Below are positions 20,016-30,303 of a stretch of 64,000 nt of DNA, piece after piece. The notes beneath the pieces were generated by a model. The model saw only the letters and a list, made by a program, of their open reading frames with translations, was not told the origin of the DNA and did not search any database. The stretch is taken from contig JAACJM010000030.1 in the NCBI GenBank assembly GCA_013368315.1, positions 434,001 through 498,000 on the forward strand. Reading direction: 5' to 3'. How positions within the stretch are numbered: the stretch's first letter is position 1; each line of letters opens with the position of its first letter. A program made the position numbers and the translations under genes. This stretch comes from Tetrapyrgos nigripes (lineage: Eukaryota; Basidiomycota; Agaricomycetes; Agaricales; Campanellaceae).

Positions 20016-21839
20016 CTAATTAGGTCCCATGTAAGGTGCCATGATTTTGGCATGTTTATGAAGATAAGTAAGAAAGGCATCTGATTTCCATCTGAAGGCT
20101 ACTTTCACTGTGTTGAATGGCATACCTCATAGCAGGTATTCTAGTACTAATCTGATGTGAATGCCATGTCTCTGAAGTGGATCTAATCCTTTGGTTTTGG
20201 CAGCAGCATTGATATGGTCTAGGAAACAGCATTTGGTGAGGGGTTTGAAAGAAATGTGGCCTTCGTTAACCATGCAATAGGCAAAGAGGTGTTGATTGGG
20301 GGGTGGGTCATTTACATGGTAGTGGTTCTGCAGGTGATGATTTGGGTCTGTTGGTCCATCTTGTATTGCCCAGAAGACATCTGTCATGAATCCCTTCCTG
20401 TCTTCGCTTCCAGACCCTGTCCTACATTCCTTCTACTTCCTTTGTTCTAGATCTCATCTCCTGGTACCTATGACTTCTATCTTCTTTGATACATCATTTA
20501 TCTGACTAACAGATCATATCTGCTTCTAGTGCACATATTGACATCACTTAGACACCTGATCATCATCCTATGATAGCTTCCCTTAGTACCTGCTGATCTA
20601 GCTTCGTACTTTCATATATTTACTATAGGGCTTCATAGATAGGTCTCCAGTCTGTCCACTTCTGTCCCTCTGATCCATACTGCTCAGCTCTGTCCTCAGT
20701 ACTATGTAGACTCTGGCCCAGTACTGGCTTACTCACTTATACCATCTATTTGCCTTGTTCCTTCATCTTTGGCTCCTGTGTGGTGGCCTGAGAGGCATCC
20801 AGTCCCTATCTGAACCTGTTCTTGACAACATCCTCTCCATTGATGGGGTCTGATTTTGTTTTTGGTATATGGAATATGGTGGCCTCAAAACCATTGCAGT
20901 CTCTCCCAATGCATACATTTGATCTGGTGATGAAATTGCTGGGATTGAAATCTACCAGTCTCAGAACAGTGAATTCACCAAGTCACACACCACTGTAGAA
21001 GGTGGTCATTAAGCATCCTGCTACAGCAGTGTCAAATGGAATACTGGGTTTTAGATCCTCTAGTATGGTGGAAATGAAGGAAACAGTGTTTTCTTCTTCT
21101 TCGATGACTCTGGAGTTAAGCATGATGCAGCTCAAAGTAAGGCATCTACACCCACTTTGTCCATCTGCCAATTGACCCCATGAATTAAATGCCAGGTCTG
21201 TACACCATATAGGTAGTTCTTGATGGCAGCGCCCGAGTAGGTTCCTGCTATGGTTGATAACCACAATGAGATTATGTCAGGGCTGGTGGGTGCATGTTGT
21301 TCTTCAGACATTTCTTGTTCGTTGCAGAAAATGTGACATACAAGGAGACTGGCAGTGTACAAGACCAAGGTTCTGTCCCCATATGCTTGCACAGTCACTT
21401 GTTGGATTCAAGTCACGTCGTTGTCAGAGACATTGATGAGCCAATTTTGTGCATCTTGGAAAACTCTTTGTTCCACCAGTTTCCAAAGTAGCAGACGATC
21501 TTGGGCAAGGCAGTGAGGGCATAAAGTGGATGGTTGTAAGGGAAGATGTGCTGGGTATGAACATGGCCTGGATATGGTGGAAGGGGTATTAGGGAGTGTG
21601 GAAGGCCAATGTACTTCTTCCTGAAGATTATTGTTCAGACCAGGAGGAAGCAGCAATGGCGAGCTGTTCTGCTTTGGATTCCCAGTATCATTGAAGATCT
21701 GCTTTTCTGGAAGCATGTTGTTGTCAAGTACTCTCAGGTGCGTTAGCAGAGAAAGTAGGAGAACATCTGGTAAGAGGGGCGTCAAAGTTGATGATGAACT
21801 GTTTAAGCTCATTGGGAATGGGGATTTGGGCATCAGCAA
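20016..21839 (-). pseudogene. Tyrosine recombinase (DNA breaking-rejoining enzyme), decayed
   Basis: The minus strand encodes the family found in many mushroom genomes, related to Crypton/DIRS-type recombinases. An N-terminal part (STLCPHCLAQDRLLLWKLVEQ) is followed, after a TGA stop, by a SAM-like core-binding region (LSTIAGTYSGAAIKNYLYGVQTWHLIHG). The catalytic part reads TFYSGV-stop-LGEFTVLRLVDFNP, GLDPLQRHGIHIRLVLEYLL-stop and SDAFLTYLHKHAKIMAPYM. The box I Arg is a TGA stop, the box II Arg of HGIRI has become His, and the presumed nucleophile Tyr is still visible. A stretch at about 20,400-20,810 does not read as the protein and may be an intron or insert. Enzyme function is lost. Confidence 0.75.
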
Positions 21840-22094
21840 AAGCCCAGTTACATATAAATACCTTTATCAGTGCTAAATGCCTTTAAACAAGATCGCTACA
21901 TATCTAGGCCTCAAGGAGGTACCCTAAACTTCAGATGACCAAAATGATAAATGGCCTTTAGATACATTGAATGGTTATTCGTTCTGAGAAGCTCTGCATT
22001 GATTGAAAGCAATATAAAGACTATAAAGGACTACATACCTGTTGGAGCTTCAAGATAATTCATGAGTACTTCCACAGTTCTAACAAATTGCTTA

Positions 22095-22400
22095 TGGTGT
22101 CAAGGCTTTGAAGAGTGTAGAGCCATCTAAAGGTCATCAAGAGTTGTTTGCTTTGTCAAGCATGCAAAGGATTTAGAGCCATCCAAAGGTTATGAAGCAT
22201 TGTTTACCTTATTAAAGATCCAAAGGATTCAGATCCATCCAAAGATCAGCAAGGATTGTTCACGTTGTTGAGCCTGCAAAGGTTTTAGAGCCATTTAAAG
22301 GTTACGAAGCATTGTTTAACTTATAAAGGATCCAAAGGTTTTAGAGCCATTTAAAGGTCAGCAAGGATTGTTCATCTTTTCAATGATATAAAGAATCATT
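22095..22400. repeat. Degenerate tandem repeat, unit about 55-60 nt
   Basis: Around five imperfect units share the phrases AAAGGTTTTAGAGCCATTTAAAGGT and GAAGCATTGTTTA or CAAGGATTGTTCA in the same order. No coding sequence is apparent. Confidence 0.75.
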
Positions 22401-23390
22401 CACCTTTTCAAATATTCAAATGATGTTGAAAGTTGTGTAGCTATAAGAGTGTTTTATGAATAGTGAAGGCATAATAGGATCACAGCCATTTCAACTACCC
22501 ATCGGGATTTGTCACCTTTCCAAGACCATATGATACCTCAGACCTTGTCCATTGTATGAATCCAGGAACACATATACAGTCAAAACAATTAACAAATTCA
22601 TTACATAGAATAGTAATAATATACAGCAGTAAGAATAGCAGTGGTGACAATGGAGCTATGATCCAAAGATGGAGACAAGCAATGATAAAAGAAAGCGATA
22701 GAGAGAAAGGACGAATGATACAAAGGGAAAGGACGTGATACAAATAGATAGGTGATGATGATACAAAGAATGGGACAACTGGTAATGAAAGAAGAGAAAA
22801 GTGATGGTGATCCAAGATCAGGGTGGGAGTGGTGTGCAGAGTGTGAGTGTCAAGAAACTATGAAGATATTATATGGTAGTACACTAGTACTAGTTGCAGT
22901 GTTCACTGGCAGAGTGTCGAGTAATCATGAGAGAAATATGTCAATCAAAGGCGATAGTCTGTGGAATGGGAGATGTCAATGAAAGAAGAAAGACATACAC
23001 ACTGGAACTGAGAGTGAGACCTTTGCCATGGTAGAAAAGTCAAGAGATATTTTCCATTCAGGGACATGGAAACATATCGGCCAGCCATGCAACTTTTTCA
23101 TCTAAAGAAATGTCAATAACAAAAGGAAGAAAGGAGAACAGACACACTCACTCTAACCATAAGCAAACAATCAAGAAAACTGAAAGAAAAATTCAACAAG
23201 TATATTGGTCATGACTTGGATGGCACTCACTGATGGTAACTTTGGAGAGGGAGCCCTTCATCGAGGCTGAGGGAAGTGTTAGAGCTGTTCCTCATCTAAA
23301 GTCTGAGAGATACACCTTTGTCTTATGTTGATCTGAAGAAGACTCTGCAGAAGGCTCTGGCAGTGGAGCAGTCAGGCCTGCAGTCCCAGT
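22401..23390. other. No recognisable gene
   Basis: Short purine-rich frames occur on the plus strand (22,556-22,980) but carry no domain, splice pattern or codon structure that I can support. Confidence 0.45.
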
Positions 23391-23505
23391 AGAGGCACCA
23401 GCAGCATTGATGTCAGCATTGTCAGTGTTGTCAGTGTCAGCGTTACCAGTGTTGTCAGCATCACCAGTGTCATCAGTGCCATCGTCAGCGTCAGAAAGTT
23501 CTGTA
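23390..23505 (-). repeat. Low-complexity Asp/Asn/Thr-coding repeat fused to the gypsy-2 RNase H end
   Basis: On the minus strand the RNase H fragment (HIIEITEL) runs in frame into repeated DADNTD-type codons built on GTCAGC/GTTGTCAGTG units, and then into a Ser/Pro-rich tail ending near 23,294. This is where the element loses the expected integrase. A recombination junction is inferred. Confidence 0.5.
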
Positions 23506-23722
23506 ATTTCAATTATATGTGGTGTGCCTTCCAGGTAATGTCACCATGATTCTAATGCCTGTATAATTGCTAGTAGTTCCTTATCATGGCTGTCATAATT
23601 TTGTTCAGTTTTGGATAAGGATTTTGACAGATAAGCGACTGGATGCCATTTGTCATCCGACCCTTTCTGTGATAATCTGAGGGATCAACTTCTACTTGGT
23701 ATGGTTTAGAATGATCAGGCAT
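23505..23722 (-). pseudogene. gypsy-2 RNase H fragment
   Basis: The minus strand reads MPDHSKPYQVEVDPSDYH, then DDKWHPVAYLSKSLSKTEQN and DSHDKELLAIIQALESW followed by TGA and HYLEGTPHI. This is the standard gypsy RT/RNase H connection and RNase H. It continues directly from the reverse transcriptase at 24804 once the intervening LTR-like insert is removed. Confidence 0.75.
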
Positions 23723-24798
23723 TGTCAGAGACTGTGTTGCAAGCACCAGACATAAGAGGGGATAATGTAAGAGCTCGATGTAGTCTTCTAAATGCAGTCC
23801 CTTGAGTGTGAAACTGCTAGGCAGTTGTGAATATCAAACGATACTTCAGGAGATGAAATATAATCAGCACAAAAGGTAGTAAACAATCAGAGAAATACCA
23901 TTGATAGGTAAGTACTTGCAGACAAGGGGTTGAAAAATATCAGGACTAAAGTAAGAGTACATGTATCTATAGTTTATATATCCTACTTATGAGTCAGAAT
24001 GAGTCATAAAGAAATGAGTCAGAGTAAAGAAATGAGTCAGAAGGGAAAAATGAGTCAATGTGACTCATGAGTACATGAGAAAGTACATGTGTTGAACATG
24101 TGTCTAATTGCTGCACCTTCTAATGCGAGTCAAGAAAAATTGGGCAAGAAAATATATAGGTGGATTCGCGACGACTCCAAGAGGCTGCCCATACAATAAA
24201 TGACATTAGGATGAAAGGAAAGGGCTACTATGACATTTCAGTAGATTAAGTACTACAAAAGCCATAGTAGGGTAACAGTAAAAACCTGTGGGAGAAAACC
24301 ACTTTGAGAGAAAGCCCCTTGCCAGGAAAAGTTTGCCACTACTTGGGAGAGAATGTGAACTGAGGGTGAGAATGGGAGGGTGAGCGAAAAATTTCTTGAG
24401 TGAACGGCGAGTGAACGAGAGAAATAAACTAAGGGGAAAGAACAGAAAGGGAAAGTATATATAAGGTGAATGATGGAAATATGAAAAAGATGAAGCATGT
24501 GGGGAAGGGTGTAAGAGGAATGTTTGAGGAGGATGTTTGGAAGGATGTAGGAGACTAGCAATTTCACTGAATTGTGATCAGATCACAAACTGCTAGTAAG
24601 GAGGGTCCAATCTCGATGAGATGTATGAACCAAGATGGAGGATAGGAAAGGATAAGGAGTGGAGGAAGTGAGAATGCGAGACTCTGTGAAGCACTCGCAA
24701 TTAGACTATATTAAAGTAAACATTAACCACAATTAAAGAAGAGAAATTCCGGAAAAATAATAGATAGGGGGTGGCTGATCTGTACATGGCCTATGACA
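23723..24798. mobile_element. Solo-LTR-like insertion (1,076 bp) with 5-bp target duplication
   Basis: The segment begins TGTCAGAG and ends CTATGACA, the short TG...CA inverted ends of an LTR. It is flanked by GGCAT at 23718-23722 and 24799-24803. Removing it with one GGCAT rejoins the gypsy-2 frame (SSPVLLMP joins DHSKPYQ). A TATATATAAGG box lies near 24,457 on the plus strand. No internal element genes are present, so a solo LTR left by recombination is the simplest reading. Confidence 0.75.
23990..24067. promoter_or_regulatory. Cluster of six TGA(G/C)TCA sites (Gcn4/AP-1-type bZIP motif)
   Basis: The 7-mer occurs at 23990, 24000, 24015, 24033, 24051 (TGAGTCA) and 24061 (TGACTCA). TGA(C/G)TCA is the established binding site of Gcn4/Cpc1 and Jun-type bZIP factors. 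Six copies in 78 bp within an LTR look like an enhancer. Binding is inferred. Confidence 0.5.
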
Positions 24799-24803
24799 GG
24801 CAT

Positions 24804-25935
24804 CAAGAGAACTGGTGAAGAGGTAAACACATCTTTAAGTGCCTTAAAGGCTTCTTCTGCATCAACAGACCATTTCCAAGGTTCATCCTTTTTCGTCAAG
24901 TCGAAAAGTGGTCGTACAATTTTGGAAAAGTCTTGTATGAACTGATGATAAAAGTTTCCAAATCCAAGAAACAATTGGATGTCCTTGACTGTTCATGGTG
25001 TTGGCCATTCAGTGACGCCCTTAACTTTGACAGGATCCATTGCCAAAGTGTTGTGAGAGACAATAAGTCCTAGGAACTCTACTGAGTCAGTTTCAAATGT
25101 GCACTTTTCCAGCTTTGCATAGAGGTCATTTTCTTGGAGTTGAGTTAAGTTGAGTTAATACTTGTTTGACTGTTTGTTGATGTTCTTCTAAATTCGTTGT
25201 GAAAATCAAGATATTGTCCATATAAATGACCACCTTTCCAGAATTAATGAGGTCCTTGAAAAGAGTGTTCATCATTGCCTGAAATGTCACAGGAGAGTTC
25301 ATAAGGCCAAAGAACATCACCCTTGGTTCAAAGAGTCCTCTATTGGTCTTAAACACTGCCTTCCATTCAGCACCCTTTTTTATCCGTACATTGTTATACC
25401 CCCATCAAAGATCAATCTTGGAGAAAACCTGTGCTCCCTTAAGTTTGTCCACTAATTCTGATATGAGCAGTAAAGGGTACTCATTCTTTATTGTTCCTCA
25501 ATTCAATGCTCAATAGTCCTGTATGGGGCGTAGCTTTCTGTCTTTCTTTTTAACAAAGAAAAAGGGACTTGCTATAGGAGACTTTGACAGTGTTATATAT
25601 CCTTTATTCAGGTTTTCATTGATGAAACCATCAAGTTCTTCTTGCTTGATAGGAGAGAGGATAGGTCTTGCAAGGACATGGTTCAAAGTCCAGTTTCAGT
25701 TCAATCGCATGATCCCATTCACCATGTGCTGGTAGTCATCTGAAGTTTGTTTGTCAAAGACTGGTGAGAACTTATGATATTGAGATGGGATCTTATCTGT
25801 GAGTGGTACATCCTTCTCCATCTCCTGTGCTGCTTCAGTAAACCCAGCACAAATATTGATATCTGGTGGTTCAGGTCCTCCCAAGTCTGATGTCAGATAC
25901 TCCTCTTCTCTTTTCAACAAGCTTTCCATCACCTC
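24804..25935 (-). pseudogene. gypsy-2 reverse transcriptase, degenerate
   Basis: From the N-terminal side the minus strand reads YHKFSPVFDKQTSDDY, a damaged CQDY-equivalent region (LRPIQDY then a stop), WGYNNVRIKKGAEWKAVFK, NRGLFEPRVMFFGLMNSP, VVIYMDNILIFTTN and FLGFGNFYHQFIQDFSK. The second catalytic Asp of the palm motif is Asn. Several stops and frameshifts separate these blocks. Confidence 0.8.
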
Positions 25936-26181
25936 TTGTTCCCACTGATTCAGAGTATCTTTTCAACCATAATCATCTTCAGTGAAGATTACTGTAGATC
26001 CCAGAATATGATGAAAAGACTGAATAGGGATGTGACAATGTCAACCCACAACTTTTGACTGTGGTATTGGTTTGAATCATCCAATTGGCTCTGACCATTT
26101 GACTTGGTAATCCTTGTGATGGGTTCATGGGTCAGTAACAGTTGATTTGAAAGATTTGGGATAGGGGGTTGTTGCAAAGTA

Positions 26182-27272
26182 AGGCAGGCGACACCAGGAA
26201 CCAGCACCCTTAGGTAAGCGTGACATGTCACACATCACAGTCTCATAGGTCGGGGGTCCAAGAAAAAAAAAATTTGCGTAGACGGTCGTTGGACTGTCGC
26301 ACATGTATGTACAGTGTAATCCTACTCTACGGAGTCCTTGATAGCTTCCTTTGCCTGCCTAACCATGTCTGGGGGTAAAGTACGGTGTCCATGATAACGA
26401 CAGTTGGCCCAGGCAGCTTGTGGTCCATCAAGGCTGTCCCGATATGCATGGATGTATCTACTTGCGCTATTGGCAAACCTGTATACGCCGCCTCAGTACA
26501 GTGAAAAAATGAGAAAGATGTATTTACACACCGTTTGATTTGAAGCAAGGGGACACTGTCAAGACAGTCTGTGACGTTGGCACACATGTCATCCATGTTG
26601 GCTGTCTTGGGAGTCTTGTGATAGCGTTCCTTGTTGGCTCCCCAATACATCTTGATGAAATTGATTTCGGTCTTCATCCTCTAACTGTATACTGCCCATT
26701 CTCTCGCATGTAGCAAAATGGGCAGCAATGTCTTCAGCCTCTGGGATGGTTTCCGAGTCAGTGCCTTCTTGGTCTTCCTGGGTTGCATCTGTTTTTCTTC
26801 GTGCTTCGTTGGCTTTAGCCAGATTCTGGAGTCTGTGGTTCTTTGAGGCCTTGGAGCGGCCCATTGATGAGTGAGAGGTGAAGTTGTAGGTCCCATTTTC
26901 ATTTCTTGAGCTTATTCTTCGTGTTTTCTCCGCCTTCGGACATGTCAGTTATTACCATAAATGGAAAATCTAGTATCTTATCTTATTATATAAGCTGATT
27001 ATCTAAGGTCTCATAGCAGAGGGTCAAAATTTTGAAGACCTCTAGAACGCACCCAAAGGACGTTTCATGCTGAAAAACGAAAGTTCGTTTTTCAGTCCAA
27101 ATCTTCAGTTTTCTACTGGCTTTTTTTCATACAATCTGTTCATTAAGGCACTCTCAACACTTTCTAGGATTTATATCTAATGATTTATAGCTGATGAGGA
27201 TGGAATAGCCTGCCCATCGAGCGTGACAGGCATGCTTATGTAAGGGGTGTCAGTTCCTGGTGTCGCCTGCCT
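26182..27272 (-). mobile_element. TA-flanked TIR element carrying a small spliced gene instead of a transposase
   Basis: The ends are inverted copies beginning AGGCAGGCGACACCAGGAAC, similar over about 55 nt. TA lies on both sides (26180-26181 and 27273-27274). Excision with one TA restores the gypsy-2 frame (VRCPETCTLQQPPIPN), proving the insertion. The only gene-like content is the minus-strand reading at 26322-26864. TA duplication and size fit a Tc1/mariner-type non-autonomous element. The gene may be an accessory ORF of the parent family. Confidence 0.8.
26322..26864 (-). pseudogene. Two-exon gene inside the TIR element; conserved mushroom protein of unknown function
   Basis: Exon 1 (26864-26532) begins MGRSKASKNHRLQNLAKANE, has a 1-nt frameshift after the segment SIQLEDED, then reads NFIKMYWGANKERYHKTPK and DSVPLLQIKR. 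A 53-nt intron (GTGTGT donor, TACAG acceptor, 26531-26479) joins it to FANSASRYIHAYRDSLDGPQ, AAWANCRYHGHRTLPPDM and a stop at 26322-26324. The exon 2 signature (HAYRDGLDG.QAAWA...YHGHR.LP) is one I recall from many unnamed Agaricomycete proteins; no enzyme motif is visible. The frameshift suggests a broken copy. Confidence 0.55.
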
Positions 27273-27274
27273 TA

Positions 27275-27765
27275 CATGTTTCAGGACATCTAACCATATC
27301 TACTCAAGAGAATGACCAGTCTATATCTGGGTTATGTTCTTCTAACCAGTCAGTGCCAAGAATGATGTCATGGTCTCCAATGTCAGTAACATAAAACTCA
27401 GCCTGTTCTTCATGATATGACTTGTTGTTTTCAGAGTGTATTCAAAGTTTCTGAATAGTGAAGTGTCGTACCCATCCCATGGTATTTTCAGAACTGTCAA
27501 CATTGTGTACAGGAAATGGGTTCTTGATAGGGATTAGTGTTAAGTGGTTTTCTTGTGCAAAGCAACGGCACTGCTGTCTATTAAAGCTTCTGCATCGATT
27601 TTTCTGCTGGTAATTTTGCCAATAAGTTTGGTACCTGTCAGTTACGAGTGACTGCTGACATTCTCAATTCTGAAGGAAAGGTACACTCACAAAAAGGGTT
27701 TAACACATGATATCGATTGTTCATATACTGTCCGGCATACTGTACAACTCCTTCTGATGACATAG
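27275..27765 (-). pseudogene. gypsy-2 aspartic protease region, degenerate
   Basis: The minus strand reads DAEALIDSSAVAL (active-site loop, DSG changed to DSS) near 27,580 and DIILGTDWLEEHNPDIDW near 27,340, the two hallmark segments of a gypsy retropepsin. A stop follows the second, and the downstream linker continues beyond the TIR element at 26179. Confidence 0.7.
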
Positions 27766-27777
27766 CAGAGGAGCGAT

Positions 27778-28990
27778 TCAAAAATCCATCATTTTTGACA
27801 TAGTATCCTTCAAATACACAACAGCTTGTTCCTTTTCTTCTCCTTCCAAACCCTTAACCTTGTTTACCATATCTGAAATGTCTTTAATTACATTGCGAGA
27901 AGAAGATGATGACGATGTTTGAGCCACTGTCACCAGTGGCGAACTAGATGACGACAATGAAGCTGAAGTGGAAGTTTTGGCTGTCCTAACAGCATGAGGA
28001 GGGAAATTACGAGGAGTATTTTGAGATGTTGATGATCTCGGGGTATTGTTCGGGAACATCAGACATTCATTGCTCATATGACTGGGTTGCCTACATGTGA
28101 AGCATGCTCCTAATTTACAAAGTCTGTCTCTTTCTTCTGGTGTTAGCTTGGGTAAAGGAGTGAAGGACAAGCTAGCACCTGGTCCCATATTCATAAGCGC
28201 ATTTATGCTTGCTACCGTCTGTCCTTGAGAGGGACCTGAATTTATCCTTGGTGTAGAGGATGGTTTCCAACGTCCCTCTTTCTCTCTCTCATTTGACCAT
28301 TCCAAATGAAGGTCCATCGCCCTATCCCTATACTCACCAAAGTCTTTCCACTTCAGCCACGTTTGCCCCACTGACTTCTGAAGATCCTTAGGGAGACCTG
28401 CTTTATAGAAATCTAGAAGAGCTGTTTCTCTGTAAACTGACTCTTCCCCATATGTATCGAAGATACTATTGTAACTACTAATGTCTGTTCCCTTCATCCT
28501 AGCATTTTTAATGTTGGATTGTGTGACCTCATCAGCAGCAAGGGCTTTGAAATCCTTCTTAAACCTGTCTTTTATCCCTTTCAAATTTGTCCATTGTTTA
28601 TTTTCTGGTTTGACTTTGTCATCTTCCTCATCATCTTCTCACTCTGTGATACATTGAGTTGCCCAATCTCCTCCCTTCTCTCCTGTGAAGAACAAGAGAA
28701 ATAAGGACACCTTGGAGTCCTCAGTTGATTATTTGGTAGCTGTTGAATGAGGCTAACCATCGCTTTGCCTCATCATGCTCTCCAGTGAAGGCATTGGGTT
28801 TTCTTCCTCATTCAGAAGTGTTGGTAGAATCATTAGGTGTTACATCAGCCATGAGTTGTCTGGATCTGATGGGTCTAGGGAGGCAGGAGGAGGACAACCA
28901 CAAGGGGCTACTGATGGTCCTTCATTAGACAGAACTATGGGTGAGGAAGGTTTGTCTGGTTCTGATGGATCGGGGAAAGGGTTTTTGGGA
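27778..28990 (-). pseudogene. gypsy-2 gag with zinc knuckle
   Basis: An open stretch of 268 codons (28584-27778) reads KGIKDRFKKDFKALAADE, then TYGEESVYRETALLDFYKAG and a canonical CFTCRQPSHMSNEC zinc knuckle (CX2CX4HX4C), and ends in a Ser-rich tail. Upstream in other frames the gag continues to about 28,990 (KPNAFTGEHDEAKRWLASFN, FFTGEKGGDWATQCITE). Frameshifts near 28,600-28,740 and a TGA after CITE break the full-length Gag. The role is RNA packaging in the intact family. Confidence 0.75.
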
Positions 28991-29013
28991 GGTGAGCTCC
29001 ATTGACTGGTCAC

Positions 29014-29358
29014 CCTATGCTGATTAGTTGCTGCTTCATTAACACTGAGCACATCATAGCCTACTGGAGCAGAAAGTTCAAATCTGCTGAATGACAATAC
29101 AGTGCCACAAAATGCAAAGCATTGGTCAAATTTCAACCTTTCATAGAAGGGGAGAAAATAACACTTATTACTGACCATGCTGCTCTACAGTGGGCTAGGG
29201 TCTATGAGAATGCTAATCATTGTCTTGCAGCCTGGGGGGCAGTGTTCGCAGCTTATCCTGGACTACACATTGTGCATAGACCAGGAAAAGTTCATTCCAA
29301 TGTCAATCCCTTGTCTCACCTTCCCAGAGTACTACAACATGACTCTAATCTTGTGTAA
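29014..29358 (+). pseudogene. Ty3/gypsy RNase H fragment on the opposite strand
   Basis: The plus strand reads HIIAYWSRKF near 29,050, then LVKFQPFIEGEKITLITDHA and VFAAYPGLHIVHRPGKVHSN, which is RNase H of a gypsy pol. It abuts the 5' end of gypsy-2 gag head to head and belongs to another element copy or to a rearranged part of the same one. Confidence 0.65.
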
Positions 29359-29359
29359 C

Positions 29360-29804
29360 CAGACTGACATATGTACATTGACACTCATCATGTACATAGT
29401 AGTCTGGTGCAAATCTATAGGCACAGGCTGCGCTGTTAAGTTATGACATAATCACTAAAATCTCACACAGTTGCTTTCCCCCCATTTTCACTAGCACTCA
29501 AGCACAACATCTCACATTTGATTTGATTCCCACTACCATTTAGGTAGTGGGTCTTGTGGTACCAATCCTATTCGCACAACACCACGGCACACAACAGGCT
29601 GGTTCAATCAAAACTCTGCTCCGCAGCACCAGCACCAAAATCGACCCAGTACAGTGGGTTTGACCCAATCTGATGCTCTTTGTTTTTCAATGACAGTTCA
29701 GACCTCCTCCTTGCCGCCTCTAGTGTTTCATGGTAACAGGTATGTGATCAGCTCTGTTCTTGTTTTGGCCCCTGTTTACTGAGCCCATTGATCAGTTATA
29801 AGGA
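29360..29804. other. No supported gene; possible upstream exons of the next gene
   Basis: An open stretch at about 29,590-29,735 (plus strand, containing QNRPSTVGLTQSDALCFSM) ends before GTAACAGGTATGTGATC and could be a 5' exon of the gene at 29805, but the joint is not certain. Confidence 0.3.
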
Positions 29805-30303
29805 ATGCTGAGGGGGATTAGAATGTTCTATGGCCTCTCCCAACCCCCCTACCAGCAGCCTGCAGCTGATGTCAATCTGAACATGTGGGGTGAAGCCCCT
29901 ACCCATTGCACAGACATAGCAATGGCAATGACAGACATGGCATTGCGTCCACCTAGGTTCTGGTTTGATGTTCTGTTAGCTCTTGCCAGAACACTTGAGT
30001 GCTGCAAGATCAATGTGACAGTATGTTCCTATACAGATTGTCACTGCATAAATTAATGGTCATTTATTCTCTCTTTTGTTAATGCAGGTATCCACTGTGA
30101 CTGAGCAAGCCAAGAATGGTGGGCATTGCAGAGTAGTCGAAATAAAGTTTGAGGAGGAATTGACAGAGATGGAGTTGGCACAAGGTAACATATATTTTGG
30201 AGAGTTGGGGGGCGAACGCCAAGTGTACTATGGCCTTTGGGCATTCCTTGTTACATATCGACCTGTAGACTTCAAACTGTTTCCTCTTCTTGCGTTGGCA
30301 TAA
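29805..30303 (+). CDS. Hypothetical protein, two exons, 143 aa
   Basis: Exon 1 is 29805-30020 and exon 2 is 30088-30303. They are joined by a 67-nt intron with GTATGT donor and AATGCAG acceptor, in phase 0. The joined reading is ...LARTLECCKINVT then VSTVTEQAKNGGHCRVVEIK and ends FPLLALA. The clean intron and uninterrupted frames favour a real gene, but no domain was recognised and it lies in repeat-rich DNA. The start is the first in-frame ATG; upstream exons are possible. Confidence 0.4.

Larger units (their letters stand above)
23500..29000 (-). mobile_element. Second degenerate Ty3/gypsy element (gypsy-2), LTRs not seen
   Basis: On the minus strand gag (about 28,990-27,778), protease (27,760-27,275), reverse transcriptase (25,935-24,804) and RNase H (23,722-23,505) follow in gypsy order. 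Integrase and LTRs were not found, so the element is truncated. It is interrupted by a TA-flanked element at 26182-27272 and by a solo-LTR-like insert at 23723-24798. Active sites are damaged: the RT palm reads YMDN instead of YMDD (near 25,220), and the protease loop reads DSS instead of DSG (near 27,575). Confidence 0.8.

Noticed and set aside
23400..23510. CRISPR-like array of short repeats (GTCAGTGTTGTCAGTG)
   Set aside because: Irregular trinucleotide-based low complexity with no constant repeat and spacer; eukaryotic context.
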